Assembly: GCA_949294185.1 (NCBI GenBank)
Contig: CASFGA010000006.1
Location: 1 to 64,000, forward strand
Length of the DNA stretch: 64,000 nucleotides
Direction: 5' to 3'
DNA from: an uncultured Bacteroides sp.
Lineage (GTDB): Bacteria; Bacteroidota; Bacteroidia; Bacteroidales; Bacteroidaceae
Position numbers and translations under genes: made by a program. Under the pieces are notes generated by a model. That model saw only the letters and a list, made by a program, of their open reading frames with translations, made no database searches and was not told where the DNA came from. The first letter of the stretch is position 1. The number at the start of each line of letters is the position of its first letter. Shown one piece after another: positions 53,062-61,615 of this stretch.

Positions 53062-54281
53062 ATGAATAACAAACAACTAATGCTCTACACTTGTTTTCTT
53101 TTAGCAAGTGTTTTTTTTCTTGTTCTGGTTCTAAAAGCAATCAGGACGAGTCAGGTCTATTAGACCGATGTGATGTAATTGCAACGCAAGAAATCACAAA
53201 TGGCGATACAATTATATCTTGCAATCTTTCTGCCGCAAAATTAGTTGCACGTATTCCGTTAAGCATGTTTGTAGACAGTTTGAATGTTGTCAAATTAGAC
53301 GGGAAGGAAGAAGCCTTAGTTGGCAGAGGATATTCAACCATATCTTCCAATTACATCGGAATACGCGAAAGCAATGTACCTTACAAGTTATTTACCTCGC
53401 AAGGCAAATTCATCGGAAATGTAGGAGGGGTTGGCCAAGGTCCCGGAGAATACACGCTCATCTATTCCAGCCAGATTGACGAACAGAACAATCGCATCTA
53501 CCTTTTGCCATGGACTTCACAATCCGTTTTGGCATATGATTTGAATGGGCAATATTTGGAAAGCATTCCTCTGGCGTATAAAGGACATAAGGGACATATT
53601 CATGTGAATACGGTGAAAAAGCAAGTTGCTGTTGTACAGCTCGTTTTTGAAGAAGTCGATGATGCGCCCGTCTGTTGGTTGCAGGACTGGGAAGGAAATG
53701 TCATTCATGAAAAGAGGGTAGCTCACATGCAGGTATTTCCGGATTACTCAAATGAAATTTATGCACATAAGAGAAACGATGACAACATCGTGTTCTCGCT
53801 CTTGCGTTTTTTCGCGCAAGAAGACTCGCTGTATGTATATAGCCAACAGACCAATGAACTAACGCCTGTATTTACTGCTAAATTTGCCGGCGACATCCCC
53901 TTGCATGATTATCTTGCCTTTTCGGATTTCTATGTTACTGATATTTATGGAAAAAATACCAATCCTAATATTCCTTACACAGAAGTGGTTGTTGATCGGA
54001 TTATCGTAGATAAAAACACATTAAAAGGTTGCCATTTCAAATTGGTAAATAACTTTTTAGGAGGCATCCACCTTGAAGAAAGGTTGGATGAATGTGGCTA
54101 TACCTTAGATGATACAGGCTTCACGATGTGTATGGATTCCGGAGTTTTATTGGAACTGATAGAGGAACGTTTGCAGGAAAAGAATATTCCAGCAACGGAT
54201 AGGCAATTCTTGGAAACATGGAAAAACCAGATTTCAGAGGATGATAATAACTACGTGATATATGGTAAAATTAGATGTTAA
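53062..54281 (+). pseudogene. 6-bladed beta-propeller lipoprotein, frameshifted in the signal peptide
   Basis: From the ATG at 53062 the frame reads MNNKQLMLYTCFLLASVF and then runs out of frame to a TAG at 53160-53162. The body, open from 53091 to 54281, begins just there (CSGSKSNQDESGLLDRC) and continues as a beta-propeller protein of the type common in Bacteroidota (GRGYSTISSNYIGI, GNVGGVGQGPGEYTLIYSSQ, VLAYDLNGQYLESIPLAYKG). One extra T in the T8 run (53111-53118) would restore a perfect lipoprotein signal ending VFFSC. The function of these proteins is unknown. Clearly AT-rich, unlike the core genes around it. Confidence 0.75.
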
Positions 54282-54283
54282 TT

Positions 54284-55027
54284 ATGTATCCGACGGATTT
54301 TGAAGAAAGTTATCAAGAAAATCTTGAACCTGCAAGAAAGAAAGCGAAAATATGATTTGCGTGAGATATGGAATGCCATTTTCTATCTTGTGAAGACGGG
54401 TTGCCAATGGCGCATGCTCCCCTTCCATTTTGCCCTTGGGAACTGGTTTATTACTATTACTGCAAATGTTCTTCCATGGGTGAATTTGAGTTGTTGCTGA
54501 ACAACTGGTGTGAGAAAGTCCGTGTCAGGCAAGGTCAAGAAGCCGAAGCGAGCGTTGGCATTATGGACAGTCAAAGTGTACGCTGGGGCGATAACCGTTC
54601 TCTCAATGGCATTGACGGCAAAGGCATTAAGCGTCATGTCGTCGTGGACAAGAACGGCTTCCTGATAGCTGTTATGGTAACAATAGCTTGCGTGCATGAT
54701 GGAAAGGTCGCTTACCTCCTGGCCAGATGTTTGAAGGAACTTTGCTGTAACATCAAAGTTGTCTTGGCGGATGCCGGATATAGGGGTGAAGTGGCTACCA
54801 AAATCAGAAAGGCTTTCGGATATGCGCTTGAAGTCATTGTAAGCGGAGATAAGTCAAATGGCTTTAAGCCAACAGGCAAGAGATGGATTGTGGAAAGAAC
54901 TTTTTCCTGGTTTGATAATTATAGAAGGCTCTGCCGAAACTACGAATTTACGTTCGATTCGGCAGAGGAGATGGTGAAACCTGCTGCAATCAGAATGTTG
55001 CTGAACAAAACTTTGTCTAAAAGTTAG
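54284..55027 (+). pseudogene. IS5-family transposase, multiply broken
   Basis: The transposase starts MYPTDF at 54284, two bases after the lipoprotein stop, then loses its frame and about 8 codons. It picks up as [20 protein letters not shown] and [19 protein letters not shown], shifts again near the CCC at 54433-54435, and ends as [56 protein letters not shown] and RWIVERTFSWFDNYRRLCRN. DDE residues can be placed at MDSQSV, ADAGYRG and VERTFSW. No terminal inverted repeats or target duplication were found, so it is a relic and the element is inactive. Confidence 0.85.
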
Positions 55028-55073
55028 ATGCAATCATATGTTCTAAAACCTTATTCTATATAAATTCAGATAT

Positions 55074-56228
55074 CTATTTATTTTTTAGTATCATAACTAC
55101 AGGATTGGATTCATCGTTCAGTGTCATAGCTACCGATTTCAATTTCCCTTTCAATCCTTCATTTTCCTTTGATTCAACTAATTCAGCGGCTTCTATTACT
55201 TGATATGCAAATACATTTTTATCTGACAATATTTTATGTACCCCTATATCAATTCGTCGTTCGTTAGTAAAATCGCCATTCAATACAACTGGAGTAAATA
55301 GATTATTATCTCGTTTATCAATCATATAATCTTGCTGTTCAAATCCTTTCATCTTCTTTAAATCAAAATCTTTCTCTAAAGATCGCAAGAAATAATAACT
55401 ATCCGTTTCAGCAGTTAGATACAAGAATTTTTTAACATCCATTGAGTGAACAGATGGAATTCTCGTTACTATTGGACTTAATTGTCCATTTTCAGCATAG
55501 TGATATATCGTATCAGAAGACATTCTTGCTATCCCCCAATAATCCGCATTTGCAATCGTAGAAAGAAAACCAGGAGTGATAGTTGCGCCATCCTTTGACC
55601 ATACAACCGTTTCTATTTTGTCTATTGGAATCTTTATTTCTTTTGCTACTTTACCATTTAGTTTTGAAATCAATATATGACAAGAATTTTCGTTTTCGAT
55701 ATTAGGTGAATAACCTTTAAAAGCCCAAAGCTTATCTGCATCATAATTGGCCAAATCAGTGTAATAACTTTCATCTGTAAATGGAAAACTTCTTTTAAAT
55801 TTCCCATTTAAATCATATACAAGAATCTTACGGGCTGGATAATCAGAAACAAAAAGCTCAAATGAGCTTTCAGATAAAACTATATTGGTTAAATCTGTAT
55901 ATTCCTCCCCACTTTGCCCTAAATGATTGATAACTTTCAGGCCTTTTCCTGTAGTTCTGTCAAAAACAAATATATTTCCATCACGAATATAGTTTTTAGC
56001 AATGATGTATTTTTCCCCGATATCCTGTATGAACCCTTGAGTAATAAAACTATCTGTTGTCTCCAATGGAACATATTCAATCTTGGCAAAATCTTGAACA
56101 TTAATTTTTTTCTCAGGATAACTAGCATTGACATCTACAATGGTAATATTTTGTTTTTTGTCACTTTCTTGGCATCCAACTACCAAAAAAATTAAAGATA
56201 GTTGAATAATCTGTTTAAATTTCAGCAT
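55074..56228 (-). CDS. 6-bladed beta-propeller lipoprotein
   Basis: The protein has 384 residues. The lipoprotein signal MLKFKQIIQLSLIFLVVGC places Cys19 at the anchor. The mature part (NVQDFAKIEYVPLETTDSFI, GNIFVFDRTTGKGLKVINHL, LFVSDYPARKILVYDLNGKF, VVWSKDGATITPGFLSTI) has the repeated strand pattern of the 6-bladed propeller lipoproteins and ends NPVVMILKNK. It is a distant homologue of the frameshifted gene at 53062. The start at 56228 is set by the signal; the open frame reaches 56264. The function is unknown. Low GC and the neighbouring transposase relic suggest transfer. Confidence 0.8.
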   Translation of the reverse strand: MLKFKQIIQLSLIFLVVGCQESDKKQNITIVDVNASYPEKKINVQDFAKIEYVPLETTDSFITQGFIQDIGEKYIIAKNYIRDGNIFVFDRTTGKGLKVINHLGQSGEEYTDLTNIVLSESSFELFVSDYPARKILVYDLNGKFKRSFPFTDESYYTDLANYDADKLWAFKGYSPNIENENSCHILISKLNGKVAKEIKIPIDKIETVVWSKDGATITPGFLSTIANADYWGIARMSSDTIYHYAENGQLSPIVTRIPSVHSMDVKKFLYLTAETDSYYFLRSLEKDFDLKKMKGFEQQDYMIDKRDNNLFTPVVLNGDFTNERRIDIGVHKILSDKNVFAYQVIEAAELVESKENEGLKGKLKSVAMTLNDESNPVVMILKNK

Positions 56229-56262
56229 AATTGATATTTTTATTTTGGTGACTATATACGAC

Positions 56263-56331
56263 AATACCCTAAATTCTGCGATAACAAACCTTTCTCATTT
56301 CCAGAGCGGTTTAAGCGGAATTTAGGGTATT
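56263..56331. repeat. 14-bp perfect inverted repeat
   Basis: AATACCCTAAATTC (56263-56276) and GAATTTAGGGTATT (56318-56331) are exact reverse complements, extended inward by three more pairs with one wobble, around a loop of about 35 bases. It lies between korB and the propeller gene. There is no U-run on either strand, so it is not a typical terminator. It may mark the right edge of the accessory segment. Confidence 0.8.
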
Positions 56332-56387
56332 TCCATTATCAATTTAAAGTATATCTCTTCATGTTGAAATTTTAGAGATAGGGAAAG

Positions 56388-57398
56388 TTATTTCACTTCC
56401 CACGTATCGTTTGTATCCAGAAGTTCGGCAAAGGTATGATATTTCTTCTTGGCGGAAACTTCTTCTATCTGTGCTTTTACAGCTTCATCGTAGGTGGGAG
56501 CCTCCACATCGCGGATAACGCCCAAGGCAATCGGAAAGTCCGGCCCTTCCATCAGAGCCAGCTTGAGCTGCAGCGTATGGTCTTCACAATGCGCATCGTG
56601 AACAAGGATATCCTTTTCCGTTATCCCGTTTTCGCCTAATTTCACCACTTTCAGTCCGAAGCCTTCCTGCATCAGTCCGAACTCGTTGTTAGGGCCGAAC
56701 AGCATTGGCTTGCCGTGTTCCAGATAGATGGCATTCTTTTCGCGGTCTTCTTTCTTGGCAATTGCGTTATGTGTACCGTCATTAAAGATGACGCAGTTTT
56801 GCAGAACTTCCACTACCGAGGTGCCTTTGTGGCGGGCTGCTGCTTTCAGTACTTCTACGGAAGGGCCGCCGTCTACTGCGGCACAGCGGGCGAAGAAACG
56901 GCCTCTCGCGCCAAAACAAAGCTCGGCCGGACGGAACGGATCCTCTACCGTGCCATAAGGAGATGACTTGCTGACAAATCCGCGGGCTGATGTAGGTGAA
57001 TATTGTCCTTTGGTCAGACCGTAGATACGGTTGTTCAATAGAACGATATTAATGTCCACATTGCGCCGGATGGCATGGATAAAGTGATTTCCTCCGATGG
57101 CCAGTCCATCGCCGTCGCCTGAAATCTGCCAGATGGTGATTGCAGGATTGGCCACCTTTGCTCCCGTGGCGATGGCTGCGGCACGTCCGTGTATTGTGTG
57201 CATGCCATAGGTATTCATATAATAAGGCAGACGGGAAGAACACCCGATTCCAGAGATGACGGCTATCTGATGAGGGGGAACGCCCAGTTCCGCCAGAGCC
57301 TTGTGGAAAGAATTCAGAAATGCATGGTCGCCACAGCCCGGACACCAACGTGGTTGTCCTGCCTTATAATCTGCTGCTGTATATTTTGTTTCACTCAT
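56388..57398 (-). CDS. korB: 2-oxoacid:ferredoxin oxidoreductase beta subunit
   Basis: This thiamine-diphosphate-binding subunit has 336 residues. It has QPRWCPGCGDHAFLNSFHKA with the Fe-S cysteines, SGIGCSSRLPYYMNTYG, IHGRAAAIATGAKVANP and the TPP motif ISGDGDGLAIGGNHFIHA. VLLNNRIYGLTKGQYSPTS is also typical. With KorA it turns 2-oxoglutarate and CoA into succinyl-CoA, reducing ferredoxin, which suits an anaerobe. It lies 5 bases after korA. Confidence 0.95.
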   Translation of the reverse strand: MSETKYTAADYKAGQPRWCPGCGDHAFLNSFHKALAELGVPPHQIAVISGIGCSSRLPYYMNTYGMHTIHGRAAAIATGAKVANPAITIWQISGDGDGLAIGGNHFIHAIRRNVDINIVLLNNRIYGLTKGQYSPTSARGFVSKSSPYGTVEDPFRPAELCFGARGRFFARCAAVDGGPSVEVLKAAARHKGTSVVEVLQNCVIFNDGTHNAIAKKEDREKNAIYLEHGKPMLFGPNNEFGLMQEGFGLKVVKLGENGITEKDILVHDAHCEDHTLQLKLALMEGPDFPIALGVIRDVEAPTYDEAVKAQIEEVSAKKKYHTFAELLDTNDTWEVK

Positions 57399-57403
57399 TG
57401 TAC

Positions 57404-59257
57404 TTATTCCTCCATAATTTTAGTGAATGCATCAACCAGTTCCTGTACAACGAACGGTTGACCTTTGACTTGATTGAACTGATATAAATGGATGCCTTCC
57501 ACTTTCATGCGCAGGTATCCTGCCAATTGTCCCATGTTTTGTTCGGCGACAATTATTTTCTTATATCGGCGCAATACCTCTGCTGTATTTTTCGGCAATG
57601 GGTTGATGAAGCGGAAGTGGGCAAGGGCAGCCTTTTTCCCTTGTGCATTCAGGGTGTCCATAGCGGAATGAAGGTGTCCGTAAGTGCCGCCAAAACCTAC
57701 AATCAGCAGGTCGGCATCCGGATTTCCCTCTACTTCCAGCAAGGGGATAGAGTCTGCAATCTTGGCTACCTTTTCAGCACGCAGCTTTGTCATCAGGTGA
57801 TGATTTTCCGGTTCCGTGGAGATAGCTCCGGTTTCGTTGCTCTTTTCCAGGCCTCCGATGCGGTGCATGAAGCCTTCTGTTCCCGGCTTCGCCCAGTAGC
57901 GTACGCCTGTTTCCGGATTCCGCAGGAAAGGAGTCCACTTGCCTGCCATGTCAGGAGTGACATAAGGCGGGTTGATTGCAGGATATTCATCCAGATTAGG
58001 GAGTCGCCATGCAGCTGAACCGTTGGCGATATAGGCATCCGTCAGCAGAACTACCGGAGTCATGTGTTCGAGTGCTATCTTGCAGGCGGTATAGGCAGCG
58101 TCAAAACAGTCGGTCGGTGAGGATGCGGCGATGACCGGCATCGGACTTTCTCCGTTTCGCCCGTAAAGGACCTGCAAAAGATCTGTCTGTTCGGATTTGG
58201 TAGGCAAGCCGGTGGAGGGGCCTCCACGCTGCACATCGATGATGACAAGCGGCAGTTCGGTGATTACAGCCAGGTTCATCGCTTCACTCTTCAGGCAAAT
58301 ACCCGGTCCGGAAGTGGTGGTTGCAGCCAGTGCGCCGGCAAAGGAAGCTCCGACTGCCGATGCGCATCCGGCAATCTCGTCTTCACACTGCACAGTCTTT
58401 ACACCTAAAGATTTGTGCTTGGCCAGTTCGTGCAGAATGTCCGTGGCCGGAGTGATGGGATAAGAGCCCAGATACAGTTCCAGTCCGGCCTTTTCGGCGG
58501 CAGCCATCAGTCCGTAGGCTGTAGCCTTGTTGCCGTTGATATCCATATATCGTCCCGGCTGTTTCTGCTCTTTGCTCGGTACCGTATAGCTGATGGATAC
58601 CGATGCGTGGGTATTTTCTCCGAAGTGGTATCCTGCGTGAAGCACCTTTACATTCGCTTCAGCTATTTCCGGTTTCTTTGCGAACTTCTCGCGTAACAGT
58701 TTTTCACCGATGGCGATGTCGCGGTGAAACAGCCAGCATACCAGTCCCAGAGCAAACATATTCTTTGTCCGGAGTATTGTCTTGTTGTCCAGCCCGCTGT
58801 CTTTCAGACATTCCTTGCACATGGTAGTGATTGCTGCCTCTACCACCTCGTTTTTGATGCCCAATTCAGAGAACGGATTCTCCAGCTGGAACTGGGCTTT
58901 TTCCAGATCGCGCTTGGTGAACGAGTCCGTATCGATGATGATTACAGACTGGGACTTGCAAAACTTGTATTGTGTTTTCAGTGCGGCAGGGTTCATCGCT
59001 ACCAGAACATCGCACTTGTCGCCCGGCGTGTAGACTTTGCCTGAGCCGATGTGTACCTGGAAGCCGGAAACTCCCGTCAGCGAGCCTTGCGGGGCGCGGA
59101 TGTCTGCGGGATAATCGGGAAATGTGCTGATGTCATTTCCTTCCGTAGCCGAAATATTCGAAAACATATTGCCGGCCAACTGCATTCCGTCACCCGAATC
59201 GCCTGAGAAGCGGACTACTACTTCGTCCAGCTCCTTGACTTTCATATCTTCTGCCAT
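57404..59257 (-). CDS. korA: 2-oxoacid:ferredoxin oxidoreductase alpha subunit (gamma-alpha fusion)
   Basis: The protein has 617 residues. The gamma domain comes first (VVVRFSGDSGDGMQLAGNMF, to about 190), then the pyrimidine-binding alpha domain (GNKATAYGLMAAAEKAGLEL, LGSYPITPATDILHELAK, QCEDEIAGCASAVGASFAGA, TTSGPGICLKSEAMNLAVIT, VDVQRGGPSTGLPTKSEQTD with V for I at its start) and a C-terminal domain (ADLLIVGFGGTYGHLHSAMD). The overall order is that of 2-oxoglutarate:ferredoxin oxidoreductases. I chose the ATG at 59257 (MAEDMKVKELDE), since the open frame to 59284 adds only 9 atypical residues. It is upstream partner of korB in a two-gene operon. Confidence 0.95.
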   Translation of the reverse strand: MAEDMKVKELDEVVVRFSGDSGDGMQLAGNMFSNISATEGNDISTFPDYPADIRAPQGSLTGVSGFQVHIGSGKVYTPGDKCDVLVAMNPAALKTQYKFCKSQSVIIIDTDSFTKRDLEKAQFQLENPFSELGIKNEVVEAAITTMCKECLKDSGLDNKTILRTKNMFALGLVCWLFHRDIAIGEKLLREKFAKKPEIAEANVKVLHAGYHFGENTHASVSISYTVPSKEQKQPGRYMDINGNKATAYGLMAAAEKAGLELYLGSYPITPATDILHELAKHKSLGVKTVQCEDEIAGCASAVGASFAGALAATTTSGPGICLKSEAMNLAVITELPLVIIDVQRGGPSTGLPTKSEQTDLLQVLYGRNGESPMPVIAASSPTDCFDAAYTACKIALEHMTPVVLLTDAYIANGSAAWRLPNLDEYPAINPPYVTPDMAGKWTPFLRNPETGVRYWAKPGTEGFMHRIGGLEKSNETGAISTEPENHHLMTKLRAEKVAKIADSIPLLEVEGNPDADLLIVGFGGTYGHLHSAMDTLNAQGKKAALAHFRFINPLPKNTAEVLRRYKKIIVAEQNMGQLAGYLRMKVEGIHLYQFNQVKGQPFVVQELVDAFTKIMEE

Positions 59258-59421
59258 ATAGAAATGTTTTAGTTTAAAGTTCACAAAATCAGTGGTTGCA
59301 AAATTGGCGAAGTTCCTGCAAATAACAAAATAAATTGATAGTTATTTTAAAGGATTGCGAACAATATGAAGAAATCAAAGATTTTTCGGGACTATTATAG
59401 GAAAATTCAAGCAAAAAGCAT

Positions 59422-59429
59422 TACTTTTG
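59422..59429 (+). promoter_or_regulatory. -7 box of tRNA-Arg
   Basis: TACTTTTG, a full TAnnTTTG match, 82 bases before the tRNA. No clear -33 TTG is seen. Confidence 0.45.
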
Positions 59430-59510
59430 CAGTCATATTCATAAACCGCGGGTTAAAATCAGCCCGTAGGATGTTTGAATTCGGCGGTTTAGGTGTGTTT
59501 TGGCTTAAAA

Positions 59511-59582
59511 GGCTCTGTAGTTCAACGGATAGAACAAGAATTTCCTAAATTTTAGATAGGGGTTCGATTCCCCTCGGAGCTA
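59511..59582 (+). tRNA. tRNA-Arg (anticodon CCT)
   Basis: This 72-base gene has the acceptor GGCTCTG/CGGAGCT with G-U pairs, D-arm GTTC/GAAC, anticodon stem AGAAT/ATTTT with loop TTCCTAA (anticodon CCT) and T-arm AGGGG/CCCCT with TTCGATT. It reads AGG codons. The CCA end is not encoded. Confidence 0.92.
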
Positions 59583-59653
59583 CTCTTTACAGACTTTTTC
59601 CTGTCTGCGTGGCATCTTGGAATATCTTCTTCGTTTTTATTCAACTAATTTTG

Positions 59654-59661
59654 TATTTTTG
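59654..59661 (+). promoter_or_regulatory. -7 box of the ECF sigma factor gene
   Basis: TATTTTTG, a full match, 21 bases before the ATG at 59683. Confidence 0.5.
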
Positions 59662-59682
59662 TTTTGGTAACAAAATCGTATT

Positions 59683-60273
59683 ATGGAGAGGCGGATATTG
59701 GAGAAGATTAGGCAAGGGGATGAAAAGGCTTTCAAAAATATATTCGACAGATATTATACCCCTTTATGTCGTCTGGCAAACCAGATTCTTGGCGATGATG
59801 CTTTGGCTGAAGAGATTGTTGATGATGCCATATTCTATTTATGGGAGCATCGGGAAGAACTGGTAGTCACGCACACTTTGTACGCTTATCTTGCGAGAGC
59901 GGTAAGGAACCGCTGCCTGAATGAACTGAATTCCCTTTCCCACCGTGCCGAACATAGTTTTTCTGTCTATATATCGGATGACAATATTGACTTTTTGGAT
60001 GCGTTGTTTGCAGACGAATCCCATCCGCTTGGCATGCTGATGGAGCATGAACTGGAGGAAAAGTTAGTTCATTGCATAAGTTCTTTACCGGAGGAATGCA
60101 GGATTGTGTTTGAGAAAAGTCGTTTCGAGCAGAAAAAATACGAGGAAATTGCCCGAGAACTTAATATATCTACGGATACAGTCAAATATCATATCAAAAA
60201 TGCATTGGCTTATCTCCGTGCGCATCTTGTCGATTATCTGAGAATGGTATTTGTATATATATGGATTGAGTAA
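59683..60273 (+). CDS. ECF-type RNA polymerase sigma factor (FecI-like)
   Basis: The protein has 196 residues. Region 2 (GDEKAFKNIFDRYYTPLCRL, DDALAEEIVDDAIFYLWEHR) is followed by region 4 (CISSLPEECRIVFEKSRFEQ, YEEIAREL with STDTVKYHIKNALAYLRAHL). It is the usual sigma partner of FecR-type anti-sigma factors in Bacteroidota glycan loci. It should be released when the SusC-type receptor downstream senses its ligand, and then switch on that locus. The last 15 residues are hydrophobic (YLRMVFVYIWIE), as in many of these factors. Confidence 0.92.
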   Translation: MERRILEKIRQGDEKAFKNIFDRYYTPLCRLANQILGDDALAEEIVDDAIFYLWEHREELVVTHTLYAYLARAVRNRCLNELNSLSHRAEHSFSVYISDDNIDFLDALFADESHPLGMLMEHELEEKLVHCISSLPEECRIVFEKSRFEQKKYEEIARELNISTDTVKYHIKNALAYLRAHLVDYLRMVFVYIWIE

Positions 60274-60357
60274 GTGAAAGACATGGAATTAAAAAAGTTT
60301 GTTTTTTTACTACCCGTCCTTCCCGTTTTTTTGTCTAATCAATAAAAGCAGTTGTCA

Positions 60358-61383
60358 ATGGATATAAAAAATTTACATAAGGAGGAAATCGATCGTTTGA
60401 TATTGCTCTACATATCGGGTGATATAGACAGGGAGTCGTTGGCTCTGCTTCGGAAATGGAGTGGGATGTCGGCTGATAATGCTCTTTATGTAAGAGACCG
60501 TCTGGAAATCTGGTTTTCTTCAAGCATGATCGGTGACAAGACTTCCTTTGCAAAAAAAGAAAAGGCTTTTTTGCGCTTTAAGTCCAGAGTGGCGAGAGCA
60601 GATGCCGCCGTAAGACCGAAGCGTCGTTTTGCGTTGGGGGCTTCTAAGCTGTTTTATCGTGTGGCGGGCGTAATTCTTGTATTGCTTTTGCCTTTGGCGG
60701 GATATTGGGGTGGTGTGAAAAAAGTGGAAAGGAATTTTTCAGACATTGTGGTGGAAGCTCCGATGGGTGCCCGTACAAAACTTTATCTTCCTGACGGCAG
60801 TCTGGTTTGGCTTAACGCCGGTTCCAGAATCGTATATTCTCAGGGATTTGGTGTCAGTGACAGAAGTTTGAAGATGGAAGGCGAAGGATATTTTGAAGTT
60901 GCAAAAAATCAGGAACTACCTTTTGAAATAAAGACAAAGGAACTGAATCTGCATGTGCTCGGTACAAAATTCAATTTCCGGAACTATGCCGATGACGAAG
61001 AAGCTGTGGTAAACCTGATAGAAGGCAGGGTGAAATTGAGAAACGAGCTTGTCGTTTCCGACGATCTGTATATGCAGCCAAACGAGCGGGCTGTGTTGGC
61101 TAAGCATACCGGAACATTGGTAAAATCGGAAGTGAATGTTTCCAATTCCACACTTTGGACACGGGATGAACTTTATTTCGACGAAGTATTGCTGAAGGAT
61201 ATAGCAAAACAGCTTTCACGCAGTTTTGATGTGGAGATAGAAGTGGCGGATTCGTTGCAGAACAGGCGTTTCTACGGCAGCTTTAAGATAGTGGGAAATT
61301 CGATAGGTGAGATATTGAACACTATATCATCCACGGGGCGGATGAAATATAAATGTGAAGGAGACAGGTATGTAGTATATTGA
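60358..61383 (+). CDS. FecR-family anti-sigma factor
   Basis: The inner-membrane protein has 341 residues. A cytoplasmic N terminus (MDIKNLHKEEIDRLILLYIS) carrying the sigma-binding part is followed by one membrane helix (about 96-118, FYRVAGVILVLLLPLAGYWG) and the periplasmic FecR domain (VEAPMGARTKLYLPDGSLVW, LNAGSRIVYSQGFG, EGYFEVAKNQELPFEIKTKE) plus the C-terminal STN-like domain (ELYFDEVLLKDIAKQLSRSF). It transmits a signal from the receptor to the sigma factor. The start is the ATG at 60358. The sigma gene ends 84 bases upstream. Confidence 0.94.
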   Translation: MDIKNLHKEEIDRLILLYISGDIDRESLALLRKWSGMSADNALYVRDRLEIWFSSSMIGDKTSFAKKEKAFLRFKSRVARADAAVRPKRRFALGASKLFYRVAGVILVLLLPLAGYWGGVKKVERNFSDIVVEAPMGARTKLYLPDGSLVWLNAGSRIVYSQGFGVSDRSLKMEGEGYFEVAKNQELPFEIKTKELNLHVLGTKFNFRNYADDEEAVVNLIEGRVKLRNELVVSDDLYMQPNERAVLAKHTGTLVKSEVNVSNSTLWTRDELYFDEVLLKDIAKQLSRSFDVEIEVADSLQNRRFYGSFKIVGNSIGEILNTISSTGRMKYKCEGDRYVVY

Positions 61384-61464
61384 AATATTGAGATTGGTAT
61401 AAAAATATGTAGAACCTTAAAATTGTTATCTTATGAAGACACTGACCGGCTGAAATGAAGCATC

Positions 61465-61521
61465 GGTATCAAAATAAAGAATGAGGATGCGGCCACATCC
61501 TCACTCACAAAATCTGATACC
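61465..61521. repeat. Nested inverted repeats between the FecR and SusC genes
   Basis: An outer pair (GGTATCA 61465-61471, TGATACC 61515-61521) encloses an inner pair (GAGGATG 61483-61489, CATCCTC 61496-61502) with a 6-base loop. It lies in the 232-base gap before the receptor gene. No U-run follows, so it may be a regulatory site or RNA structure. Confidence 0.7.
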
Positions 61522-61615
61522 TGCAAAGACTTTTACAGTTATAGATTTCAAAACTAACAAATCTATACTTATTTAAGAAATAATTTATAGAAGTTTAAAT
61601 CAAAATCATTTTATC

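Noticed and set aside
59511..59582. tRNA-Arg as an integration site for the accessory region
   Set aside because: The AT-rich region ends 3 kb away behind korBA, and no partial tRNA copy was seen.
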